From Desulfobacca acetoxidans (GTDB taxonomy: Bacteria > Desulfobacterota > Desulfobaccia > Desulfobaccales > 0-14-0-80-60-11): 5,708 nt of DNA. The notes below the pieces were generated by a model, which did no database searches, had not been told where the DNA came from, and saw nothing but the letters and a program-made list of their open reading frames with translations. The stretch lies in the NCBI GenBank assembly GCA_020723225.1, contig DYJG01000196.1, positions 1-5,708 on the forward strand, written 5' to 3'. Made by a program: the position numbers and the translations under genes. Below, piece after piece: positions 1 through 5,342 of this stretch. Position 1 is the first letter of the stretch, and each line of letters begins with the position of its first letter.

Positions 1-698
1 TCCCCGGGGTGGCCAACCGCTGGCTGGCCAAGATTGCGAAACGCGTTTTTCTCTCTTTCCCGGACGCGGGCGGCTATTTTTCCGTGGACCGGGAGGTGTG
101 GACCGGGAGCCCCATCCGGGCCGAGATTTTTGCGCTCCGGCCGGAGCGGGCCGCTGCGCCTTTTACGGTGCTGCTCATGGGGGGGAGCCAGGGCGCGCAC
201 AGCATCAATATGGCGGCCCTGGCGGCCCTGCCGCTGCTGGCGGAGATGAAGGAACAATTGCGCTTCCTGCACATTACCGGCGAGCAGGACCGGGAGGAAG
301 TGGCCGCAGGCTACCAACAAGCCGGATTTGCCGCGGAAGTGGCGGCCTTCACCCCGGAGGTCTGCGCCTGGATGGGCCGGGCGCATCTGGTGGTCTGCCG
401 GGCCGGGGCCTCCACCCTGGCGGAGCTCACCGCGATGGGCCGGGCCGCACTCCTGGTCCCCTTCCCCTTCGCGGCCAACAACCACCAGGAGTTTAACGCC
501 CGCTTCCTGGCCGAGAGGGGTGCGGGGGAATTAATTTTGAATAAAGATTTTACCGGGGAGGTTTTGGCTGATAAGATAAAATATCTCATATCGCGTCCCG
601 AGATCTTGACGGCCATGGAAAAGGCATCCCGCTCCCTGGCCAAGCCGGACGCGGCGAAGGAGATAGTTAGTATTTGTCTGGAATTAATTCAAAGTTAG
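1..698 (+). CDS. murG: MurG, UDP-GlcNAc:lipid I N-acetylglucosaminyltransferase (3' part)
   Basis: MurG transfers GlcNAc from UDP-GlcNAc to lipid I to make lipid II at the inner face of the cytoplasmic membrane. The reading frame is open from base 3 and stops at TAG 696-698, so the gene enters from the left. The GTG at 9 is an internal valine codon within the family's conserved PG-x-x-NRW stretch and is not the real start. About 130 N-terminal residues are missing, judged from the usual 350-370 residue length. Counting from the codon at 9, the visible parts are the linker TGSPIR (32-37), the C-domain glycine loop GGSQGA (58-63), the UDP-GlcNAc-binding stretch CRAGASTLAEL (130-140) and PFPFAANNHQEFNAR (151-165), where the family often has D in place of the first N. 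The last 55 codons are patchily AT-rich, unlike the part before base 530. Family assignment is secure. Confidence 0.96.
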   Translation, partial: PGVANRWLAKIAKRVFLSFPDAGGYFSVDREVWTGSPIRAEIFALRPERAAAPFTVLLMGGSQGAHSINMAALAALPLLAEMKEQLRFLHITGEQDREEVAAGYQQAGFAAEVAAFTPEVCAWMGRAHLVVCRAGASTLAELTAMGRAALLVPFPFAANNHQEFNARFLAERGAGELILNKDFTGEVLADKIKYLISRPEILTAMEKASRSLAKPDAAKEIVSICLELIQS

Positions 699-804
699 AA
701 CGGTCATTTTTCATTGATAAATGCGCAGTAATAGCAGGCTTTTTATAGATTGAAGCTGTTGGAATTTGCGGACTCACACCACCCCCGCTTACATGCGGCG
801 GATT

Positions 805-828
805 GGATTAAGGGTTTTTATTTAATCC
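805..828. repeat. 7-bp inverted repeat upstream of the EVE gene
   Basis: The arms GGATTAA (805-811) and TTAATCC (822-828) are perfectly complementary around a 10-base centre. No T-run follows, so it does not look like an intrinsic terminator. It could be an operator or a leader hairpin for the EVE gene, but a chance dyad cannot be excluded. Confidence 0.35.
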
Positions 829-863
829 TGGAGATAGATCCTGCAAATGAAAAGACGGCGGGC

Positions 864-869
864 GGGAGG
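864..869 (+). promoter_or_regulatory. Ribosome binding site deciding the EVE gene start
   Basis: GGGAGG lies six bases upstream of the GTG at 876. It is the only strong Shine-Dalgarno sequence near the 5' end of this gene. The TTG at 750 has none, which favours the shorter, domain-length protein. Confidence 0.7.
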
Positions 870-875
870 CGGTGT

Positions 876-1316
876 GTGGCTTTTTGGATTTTTAAAAGTA
901 ACCCAATCCTTTTCAAATTAGATGAGCGGTTGCAAGACCCTGAACCACATACCAGTTGGACAGTTTCACGATATAGAAATGAAATTCAGATTGGCGATTT
1001 GGCATTTATTTGGCGGACAGGTCCCGAACGCGGCATCGTTGCCGTCGTGGAAATAATCAGTAAACCGGAAGAAATGTATGAACTGGATCATGAACAGAAG
1101 TATTGGAAAATTGCTGATACCGACTTAATCTTCCGGGTAATAGGTAATTTTAAATACCGGTTTCCTTGCATTTCTCATAAGCAATTAAAACAAATCGATG
1201 AACTTAAGAATTTGTCAGTTTTCCATGGATCTCAACGGCAAATAATTTTTCCTGTTACCGCAACGGAAGGTAACATACTTATTGATCTTATTGAAGCAAA
1301 GCTAAAATCTGTCTAA
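876..1316 (+). CDS. EVE-domain (PUA-like) protein, likely modified-nucleotide reader
   Basis: This encodes 146 residues from GTG 876; the frame could reach back to TTG 750 (188 residues). The protein is a single EVE domain. Visible family marks are WIFKSNP (4-10) at the very N-terminus, W28 in a TSWTVSRYR stretch, the GDLAFIW strand (40-46), GIVAVVEIISKPEEM (53-67), and a C-terminal HGSQRQIIFPVT segment (107-118) matching the family's usual Q-G-T-x-F end. EVE domains belong to the PUA/YTH/ASCH fold group. Several bind modified bases in DNA or RNA, and some are fused to McrB-type restriction NTPases or other defence enzymes. No partner nuclease or methylase is seen here, so the target of this one is unknown. 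GC content is near 38% against about 65% in murC, and codon use is A/T-ending, which suggests transfer into the dcw operon. It ends one base before murC, so it is probably co-transcribed. The domain call is good; the cellular role is not known. Confidence 0.82.
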   Translation: MAFWIFKSNPILFKLDERLQDPEPHTSWTVSRYRNEIQIGDLAFIWRTGPERGIVAVVEIISKPEEMYELDHEQKYWKIADTDLIFRVIGNFKYRFPCISHKQLKQIDELKNLSVFHGSQRQIIFPVTATEGNILIDLIEAKLKSV

Positions 1317-1317
1317 A

Positions 1318-2727
1318 ATGTCTAAGGGATATAATCACACTTACCACTTCATCGGCGTCGGGGGCATCGGCATGAGCGGGTTAGCCGAGTTGTTGGCGCT
1401 CCAGGGGTTTGCCGTGAGCGGCTCCGATCTGGCGGCCAATGCCATTACCGCCCGGCTGGAGACCCTGGGGGTCCGGTTCCATCAGGGCCACGCCCCGGAG
1501 CACCTGGGGGACGCCGAGATCGTGGTCCATTCCACTGCGGTGAAGGAGGACAACCCCGAGTTGGCCGCGGCCCGTTCCAAAGGCCTGAAGGTGCTCCGCC
1601 GTGGCGAGATGCTGGCTCGCCTGATGACGGGACACTTCCAGATCGCCGTCACCGGCGCGCACGGCAAGACCTCCACCACCGCCATGACCGCGGCTATTTT
1701 GCGCGCCGGTGGCCTTGATCCCTCGGTGCTGGTGGGCGCGGTGTGGGACCACCTCGGGTCCAACGCGGTCCTGGGCGGCGGCAAATATTTTGTCACCGAG
1801 GCGGACGAAAGCGACGGCTCCTTCGCTTATCTCCAGCCCCAGATCACGGTGATCACCAATCTGGACCGGGAGCACCTGGATTTTTACGGCGACCTGGACC
1901 GGATTAAAGAGGCCTTCGCCCGCTACCTGGCAGCGCTCCCGCCAGGCTCTCAGGTGGTGGCCTGGAAGGACGACCCCCATCTGGCCCCCATCCTTGAGGA
2001 ATCCTCCCTGCCCATAAGTACCTATAGCCTCCAGCCCGGGGCCGATTTCCAGGCCACGGAGATCGAAACCCGGGAGTTGGGTAGCCGCTTCCGTCTCTGG
2101 CATCAGGGGCAGGAACTGGGACAGATTGATCTGCCTCTGGCCGGCCGGCATTACGTGCTCAACGCCCTGGCCGCGTGCGCGGTGGCCCATTCGTTGGGCC
2201 TGGATTGCCCGGTGTGGCGGCGGGGACTTCAGGGTTTGGGGCAGATTCACCGGCGCTGCCAGCCCAAGGGCGAGGCCCGGGGGATTTTGGTAATGGACGA
2301 TTACGGCCATCATCCCACGGAGATCAGCACTACTATTGCCGCCCTGGCCCAGGCCTTTCCGACGCGGCGCCTGGTGGTGGCCTTCCAGCCCCACCGTTAC
2401 AGCCGCACCCGGGCCTTGCTGCCGGACTTTTTCCCGGTCTTCGAGCAGGCGGAGATGGTCTTTGTCACCGAGATTTACGCGGCCGGGGAGAGCCGGCTGA
2501 ACGGCGTCACCGGCCGGGCCATTTACGAAGGCATCCTGGATACCGGGCATCCCGCGGTGCACTTTGTGGAGGAACCGGCCGCGGACGTCATCCTGGACCA
2601 CCTGCGCGCCGGAGATTTGGTCCTCACCCTGGGCGCAGGAGACATCTGGAAAACCGGGGAAGAATTGTTGGCCCGGTTGGAAGCCCGGGCGCCTAGGCCG
2701 GGTTCGGGTCAGCCGGGGGAGAAATAA
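1318..2727 (+). CDS. murC: UDP-N-acetylmuramate--L-alanine ligase MurC
   Basis: MurC is the cytoplasmic ATP-dependent ligase that adds L-alanine to UDP-MurNAc, the first peptide step of peptidoglycan synthesis. The 469 residues match the usual length (about 450-490). Domains in order are the UDP-binding Rossmann part with GVGGIGMSGLAE (13-24), the central ATPase with P-loop GAHGKTSTTAM (113-123), EADESDGSF (161-169) and NLDREHLDFYG (181-191), then GRHYVLNALA (276-285), where many homologues have N in place of Y. The C-terminal ligase domain has DDYGHHPTEI (327-336), FQPHRYSRT (356-364) and GAGDIW (439-444). The ATG lies one base after the EVE stop and lacks a clear Shine-Dalgarno sequence, so reinitiation by ribosomes leaving the EVE gene is likely. 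The first ten codons share the AT-rich style of the island. The last residues (about 456-469) are a Pro/Gly-rich tail. The stop overlaps the ftsQ start. Confidence 0.97.
   Translation: MSKGYNHTYHFIGVGGIGMSGLAELLALQGFAVSGSDLAANAITARLETLGVRFHQGHAPEHLGDAEIVVHSTAVKEDNPELAAARSKGLKVLRRGEMLARLMTGHFQIAVTGAHGKTSTTAMTAAILRAGGLDPSVLVGAVWDHLGSNAVLGGGKYFVTEADESDGSFAYLQPQITVITNLDREHLDFYGDLDRIKEAFARYLAALPPGSQVVAWKDDPHLAPILEESSLPISTYSLQPGADFQATEIETRELGSRFRLWHQGQELGQIDLPLAGRHYVLNALAACAVAHSLGLDCPVWRRGLQGLGQIHRRCQPKGEARGILVMDDYGHHPTEISTTIAALAQAFPTRRLVVAFQPHRYSRTRALLPDFFPVFEQAEMVFVTEIYAAGESRLNGVTGRAIYEGILDTGHPAVHFVEEPAADVILDHLRAGDLVLTLGAGDIWKTGEELLARLEARAPRPGSGQPGEK
2714..2723 (+). promoter_or_regulatory. Ribosome binding site of ftsQ inside the murC end
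   Basis: A purine-rich GGGGGAGAA stretch sits just before the TAATG overlap in which the murC stop (2725-2727) shares a base with the ftsQ ATG (2727-2729). A second ATG at 2778 has AAAGGAG directly against it with no spacer, so the first start is preferred. Confidence 0.6.
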
Positions 2728-3608
2728 TGACCTGGAAAGCCTCCAAGCTGAAACCCCAATGCCCGGTTAAAAAGGAGATGCGTTTCTCCCCCAGCCGCAA
2801 GAACTACCGGCGCCGACCCAAAACCGAACGCCCCCGATTATGGCGTTGGGCCGCACTTTTCACCCTTGGCTGCTTGGGGCTGGCCGGTCTGGGGTTGGGG
2901 CTGGCTTTGCTCTACTATCAGGTCTTGACCTGCGGCGCCTTTTGCATTAAAGATACTAAAAATATTGAGATCACCGGCTTAAAAAGGCTGCAACCGGAAC
3001 TTATCCTGCAACTGGCCAAACTGGGTCCCGACACCAACCTCCTGGCCCTGAAGCCCCACCCGGTGGAACACGCCCTGGAAACCCACCCCTGGATCGCCCG
3101 GGCGACTCTGACGCGCAAGTGGCCCCAGAGTCTCCACCTCCATGTCCAGGAACGGGAACCCATGGCCCTGGTGCAGGCAGGCGAATTGTATTACGTGGAT
3201 CACCGGGGCCGGCTCTTTAAACCCCTATCCCCCGGCGACCCCCATGATTTTCCCATCATCACCGGGTTGCCCCGGGAGTTTTTTTCCTCCACCGAGGGGG
3301 GCCTGCCGGAGACGATGGAGCGTATCAGTATCTTAATGGAACTCCTGAAAAAAAACCCCGCGCCCCTCAACCTGGAGTCCGTCTCCGAGATCCACGTGGA
3401 CCTGGAGCGGGGCATCACCTTGTTTGCCAACGGCCTGGGGGCCGGGGTGGACCTGGGCCGGGACCGGTATCAGGAAAAATTGCAGCGGCTGGCCCAGGCC
3501 TGGCCCGTCCTCACCCAAAAGGGCTATCTGCCTAAGGCCGCCCGCATTAATTTGGATTATCCCCAAAAGTTGCTCTTAACCCTGAAGGGGACGGAAGAAA
3601 GCGAATAG
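2727..3608 (+). CDS. ftsQ: Cell division protein FtsQ/DivIB
   Basis: FtsQ is the bitopic inner-membrane divisome protein that recruits FtsB/FtsL and links early and late division proteins. The 293 residues show the expected layout: a basic cytoplasmic tail (1-40, rich in K and R), one hydrophobic membrane segment (about 41-67), a POTRA domain (about 73-143, with the NIEITGLKRL strand and the HPWIARATLTRKWPQSLHL hallmark) and a periplasmic beta domain (about 146-287, including YYVDHRGRLFK and DFPIITGLP). Sequence identity in this family is low, so the call rests on architecture, the POTRA hallmark and position between murC and ftsA. Two cysteines, C69 and C73, lie just outside the membrane segment and could form a disulfide or be incidental. 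It overlaps murC by one base, and its stop codon forms part of the ftsA Shine-Dalgarno sequence, so translation is likely coupled at both ends. murB and ddl, often placed just upstream, are absent. Confidence 0.93.
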   Translation: MTWKASKLKPQCPVKKEMRFSPSRKNYRRRPKTERPRLWRWAALFTLGCLGLAGLGLGLALLYYQVLTCGAFCIKDTKNIEITGLKRLQPELILQLAKLGPDTNLLALKPHPVEHALETHPWIARATLTRKWPQSLHLHVQEREPMALVQAGELYYVDHRGRLFKPLSPGDPHDFPIITGLPREFFSSTEGGLPETMERISILMELLKKNPAPLNLESVSEIHVDLERGITLFANGLGAGVDLGRDRYQEKLQRLAQAWPVLTQKGYLPKAARINLDYPQKLLLTLKGTEESE

Positions 3609-3611
3609 GAG
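3607..3611 (+). promoter_or_regulatory. Ribosome binding site of ftsA overlapping the ftsQ stop
   Basis: AGGAG at 3607-3611 overlaps the ftsQ TAG (3606-3608) and sits seven bases before GTG 3619. This supports the GTG start and ftsQ-ftsA coupling. Confidence 0.8.
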
Positions 3612-3618
3612 CAGCCTA

Positions 3619-4854
3619 GTGCCACAGGACCTAATCGTCGGTTTGGACATCGGCACCACCAAGATCAGCGCGGTGGTGGGAGAAGTGCGGGACGGCCAGG
3701 TGGAAATCGTCGGCGTGGGCAACGCCTCCACAGCCGGCGGCATGCGCAAGGGGGTGGTGGTCAACATCGAAAACACCGTCCGCTCCATCCGCAAGGCCAT
3801 TGAAGAAGCCGAAACCATGGCCGGCTGCGAAATCCGGTCGGTTTACGCCGGGGTGGGAGGCGGCCAGACCAAGGGCTTCAACAGCCACGGCATCATCGCC
3901 ATCAAGGACCGGGAGGTGACCCAGGCCGACGTGGAGCGGGTCATCGACGCAGCCCGCACCATCGCCATCCCCTCGGACCGGGAAGTGATCCACACCCTGG
4001 TCCAGGATTTCATCATCGACGGCCAGGACGGCATCAAGGACCCCATCGGCATCCACGGCGTCCGCCTTGAATGCAAGGTGCACATCGTCACCGGCGCGGT
4101 CACCGCCCTGAACAATATCATCAAATGCGCCAACCGGGCATCCCTGGAGGTCAGCGGCATCGCCTTGCAGAGCCTCGCCTCCGGCGAAGCGGTGCTCACC
4201 GAGGAGGAAAAGGAACTGGGCGTGGCCCTGGTGGATTTCGGCGGCGGCACCACGGATCTGGCCATCTTCTCGGAAAACGCCCTGCGCCACAACTTCGTCT
4301 TGCCGGTGGGAGGCAACAACCTCACCAACGATATCGCCATCGGCCTGCCCTCTTCCCTGCAAAATGCCGAACAGTTAAAGAGAAGCTTCGGCTGCTGCCT
4401 CAATCTCCTGCCCGACCCCCAGGAGCCGGTGGAAGTCCCGGGCCTGGGAGGCCGGAAGGCCCGCAGCGTCCCCCGGGGCCGCCTGTCGGAAATCGTCCAC
4501 ATGCGGGTGGCCGAAATCCTTAACTATGTGGCCAAGGAGATCAATCGGGCCGGCTTCGCCAATCCCTTGATTTCCGGCGCGGTCCTCACCGGGGGGACTT
4601 CCCTGGTGGAAGGGCTGCCGGAGTTGGCGGAAGAGATTTTTAACCTCCCTACCCGCCGGGGCTATCCCATGGGCGTGGGGGGCCTTGTAGACGTGATTCA
4701 CGACCCGTCCTATGCCACCGGGGTGGGCCTGATACTCTATGCCCATCGCACCCAACAGGCGCACCGCCGCCGGGGCCGCGCCACCCGCCAACCGGGAAGC
4801 TCGAAACCCGGTTTTTGGGCCCGCTTAAAAAACTGGGTGCGCGAAGTGGTGTGA
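3619..4854 (+). CDS. ftsA: Cell division protein FtsA
   Basis: FtsA is the actin-like ATPase that tethers FtsZ filaments to the inner membrane and recruits later division proteins. The 411 residues are a normal length. Seen in order are the phosphate-1 loop with GLDIGTTK (8-15), the FtsA-specific 1C/SHS2 domain (about 84-162), the phosphate-2 loop DFGGGTTD (206-213), the EVPGLGGRK stretch (272-280) that is conserved in the family, and the adenosine motif GAVLTGGTSLVEGL (320-333). The end is a basic, flexible linker (about 377-397) followed by an amphipathic helix, GFWARLKNWVREVV (398-411), with W, L and V on one side and K and R on the other, as expected for the membrane-targeting sequence. 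GTG 3619 is chosen because of the AGGAG seven bases upstream and because MPQDLIVGLDIG matches the family N-terminus. ftsZ follows only after an unusually long 496-base gap. Confidence 0.98.
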   Translation: MPQDLIVGLDIGTTKISAVVGEVRDGQVEIVGVGNASTAGGMRKGVVVNIENTVRSIRKAIEEAETMAGCEIRSVYAGVGGGQTKGFNSHGIIAIKDREVTQADVERVIDAARTIAIPSDREVIHTLVQDFIIDGQDGIKDPIGIHGVRLECKVHIVTGAVTALNNIIKCANRASLEVSGIALQSLASGEAVLTEEEKELGVALVDFGGGTTDLAIFSENALRHNFVLPVGGNNLTNDIAIGLPSSLQNAEQLKRSFGCCLNLLPDPQEPVEVPGLGGRKARSVPRGRLSEIVHMRVAEILNYVAKEINRAGFANPLISGAVLTGGTSLVEGLPELAEEIFNLPTRRGYPMGVGGLVDVIHDPSYATGVGLILYAHRTQQAHRRRGRATRQPGSSKPGFWARLKNWVREVV

Positions 4855-4857
4855 TTG

Positions 4858-4927
4858 CCGGGAGCGCGATAACCTCTAATAGTCAATAAAAATGCGGCTA
4901 ATCAGGTTAACTAGTGCTTCCTCCCGG
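4858..4927 (+). repeat. Nested inverted repeats directly after ftsA
   Basis: An outer pair, CCGGGAG (4858-4864) with CTCCCGG (4921-4927), encloses an inner pair, TAACCT (4870-4875) with AGGTTA (4904-4909). Together they could fold a two-stem RNA at the end of the ftsA message. No T-run follows the outer arm directly, so a classical intrinsic terminator is not supported. The fold is inferred by eye only. Confidence 0.35.
4868..4877 (+). repeat. Direct repeat GATAACCTCT, copy 1
   Basis: The same ten bases recur at 5087-5096, 219 bases downstream. The intervening stretch has no matching terminal inverted repeats, so a small transposon with target duplication is not supported. Confidence 0.4.
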
Positions 4928-4983
4928 AGGTCGAATATTCTGAAGGCAAAAATTACAGTTTAGATTTCAGCAGATAGCGTTTT

Positions 4984-5013
4984 TTGCACCTTTTTTTTCT
5001 AGACCCCTATGAA
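4984..5013 (+). promoter_or_regulatory. Possible weak promoter with overlapping dyad
   Basis: TTGCAC (4984-4989) and TATGAA (5008-5013) are separated by 18 bases and each match the sigma70 hexamers at four positions. A perfect 7-bp inverted repeat, TTTCTAG (4996-5002) and CTAGAAA (5019-5025), brackets the -10 region with a 16-base centre. It may be a distal ftsZ promoter with an operator, but the local AT-richness makes chance matches likely. Confidence 0.3.
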
Positions 5014-5025
5014 AATCGCTAGAAA
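4996..5025. repeat. TTTCTAG/CTAGAAA inverted repeat
   Basis: The two 7-base arms are perfectly complementary around a 16-base centre. The arrangement could be a protein-binding dyad over the weak promoter candidate at 4984-5013. Confidence 0.35.
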
Positions 5026-5068
5026 TTCCAGGAAACGGGAGATTCGCCTCAAGCCGGGCGCAACCTCA

Positions 5069-5078
5069 CCAGGCCTGG
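5069..5078. repeat. 10-bp perfect palindrome CCAGGCCTGG
   Basis: The palindrome is followed within a few bases by GAGG (5084-5087), ATAA and CCTC (5092-5095), then TTTT (5096-5099). That short hairpin, about six pairs with one G-U, with four T's is at best a weak terminator-like element. An upstream CCTC (5064-5067) could pair with the same GAGG instead. Confidence 0.35.
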
Positions 5079-5086
5079 ATCAGGAG

Positions 5087-5096
5087 GATAACCTCT
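5087..5096 (+). repeat. Direct repeat GATAACCTCT, copy 2
   Basis: This is identical to 4868-4877. Here it follows AGGAGG and forms the loop and right arm of the small GAGG/CCTC hairpin. Confidence 0.4.
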
Positions 5097-5140
5097 TTTA
5101 ACCAATCGCTAATATTAATTTTGTCATTAGTCCATAAAAT

Positions 5141-5173
5141 CCCTGAAAGCCCCGGCTCCGGAGAGCTTCAGGG
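5141..5173. repeat. Hairpin CCCTGAA/TTCAGGG
   Basis: The arms 5141-5147 and 5167-5173 pair perfectly, and a GC step continues the stem past one bulged A. The loop holds the palindrome CTCCGGAG (5156-5163). On the plus strand it is followed by GC-rich bases. On the minus strand it is followed by ATTTTAT, so only a minus-strand transcript would see a terminator-like T-run. Confidence 0.45.
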
Positions 5174-5176
5174 CCG

Positions 5177-5195
5177 CCCCGGGTCCGAACCGGGG
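5177..5195 (+). repeat. Hairpin CCCCGG/CCGGGG
   Basis: Six perfect GC pairs (5177-5182 with 5190-5195) close a 7-base loop, four bases after the preceding hairpin. No T-run follows. It is part of a cluster of three hairpins just upstream of the ftsZ promoter. Confidence 0.4.
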
Positions 5196-5208
5196 TAATC
5201 TAAATTCG

Positions 5209-5244
5209 GCTTCACCCCCTTTGACCGGGCTGCTGGGGTGAAGC
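5209..5244. repeat. Perfect 10-bp inverted repeat over the ftsZ promoter
   Basis: GCTTCACCCC (5209-5218) and GGGGTGAAGC (5235-5244) are exact reverse complements with a 16-base centre. The -35 hexamer lies in the centre and the right arm ends at the first base of the -10. This placement suits an operator for a repressor or activator of ftsZ. In read-through RNA from ftsA it would form a strong hairpin. It is the strongest dyad in the window. Confidence 0.75.
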
Positions 5245-5250
5245 TAATAT
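5221..5250 (+). promoter_or_regulatory. Likely sigma70-type promoter of ftsZ
   Basis: TTGACC (5221-5226, five of six consensus bases) and TAATAT (5245-5250, four of six) are 18 bases apart. Transcription would begin near 5257, giving a leader of about 94 bases before the ftsZ ATG. It lies within the 10-bp inverted repeat, so control by a DNA-binding protein is plausible. An alternative -10, TATACT (5248-5253), matches better but leaves a 21-base spacer. Confidence 0.6.
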
Positions 5251-5310
5251 ACTCCGCACTTGAATGCGCGCCGTTTCCTTCCCGTATGGCCTTGACCTCG
5301 GGGAATTTGC

Positions 5311-5324
5311 CCGGTAACCGGTAA
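5311..5324 (+). repeat. Tandem CCGGTAA repeat in the ftsZ leader
   Basis: CCGGTAA occurs twice in a row (5311-5317 and 5318-5324). The centre also reads as a dyad, CCGGT-A-ACCGG (5311-5321). The 5' arm overlaps a possible small hairpin, CGGG (5299-5302) with CCCG (5310-5313). It ends ten bases before the ribosome binding site and could affect ftsZ translation. Confidence 0.4.
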
Positions 5325-5333
5325 GAAGCTGCC

Positions 5334-5342
5334 AAGGGGGTG
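5334..5342 (+). promoter_or_regulatory. Ribosome binding site of ftsZ
   Basis: AAGGGGGTG matches the full anti-16S complement AAGGAGGTG with one G-for-A change, which still allows G-U pairing. It sits eight bases before ATG 5351. In-frame GTG codons at 5342 and 5345 are too close to it, so ATG 5351 is preferred. Confidence 0.75.

Larger units (their letters stand above)
699..875 (+). other. AT-rich spacer between murG and the EVE gene
   Basis: This 177-base stretch follows the murG stop. The frame of the EVE gene stays open back to a TTG at 750, but the encoded 42 residues match no domain I know and precede the point where EVE proteins normally begin. It holds a perfect 7-bp inverted repeat, GGATTAA at 805-811 and TTAATCC at 822-828. 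I find no well-spaced -35/-10 pair: TTGATA at 714-719 is 24 bases from TATAGA at 744-749. There is no transposon end or target duplication that I can see. It is probably the upstream flank of the inserted EVE gene. Confidence 0.5.

Noticed and set aside
750..875. A 42-residue N-terminal extension of the EVE protein from TTG 750
   Set aside because: There is no ribosome binding site at 750, while GGGAGG sits six bases before GTG 876. EVE proteins normally begin right at the WIF/WLF strand.
1381..2601. A 406-codon open frame on the minus strand across murC
   Set aside because: It is a shadow of GC-rich murC codons. Its translation has no family motifs, and the plus strand clearly encodes MurC.
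4892..4963. A 23-codon open frame (MRLIRLTSASSRRS...) starting at ATG 4892
   Set aside because: No ribosome binding site precedes it, it matches nothing I know, and it overlaps the inverted repeats after ftsA. A frame this short is expected by chance.
4946..4987. A terminator formed by GCAAAAA and TTTTTGC before the T-runs at 4980-4998
   Set aside because: The stem would be almost only A-U pairs with a loop of nearly 30 bases, too weak for termination.
4868..5096. A miniature transposon bounded by GATAACCTCT as a 10-bp target duplication
   Set aside because: The ends of the enclosed 209 bases (starting AATAGTC, ending CAGGAG) are not inverted repeats of each other, so only the direct repeat remains as evidence.
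5009..5101. A 30-codon open frame (MKIARNSRKREIRL...) starting at ATG 5009
   Set aside because: Its ATG overlaps the possible -10 and has only a T-rich, pyrimidine-heavy lead with no Shine-Dalgarno. The product is not recognisable. It would be worth revisiting only if relatives conserve it.
5141..5173. An intrinsic terminator for ftsA
   Set aside because: The plus-strand hairpin is followed by GGCCGCCCC rather than T's. Only the minus strand shows ATTTTAT after it, and no minus-strand gene feeds into it.
5292..5320. A second ftsZ promoter with TTGACC at 5292
   Set aside because: At 17 bases' distance the -10 would read TAACCG, a poor match, and transcription would start almost at the ribosome binding site.
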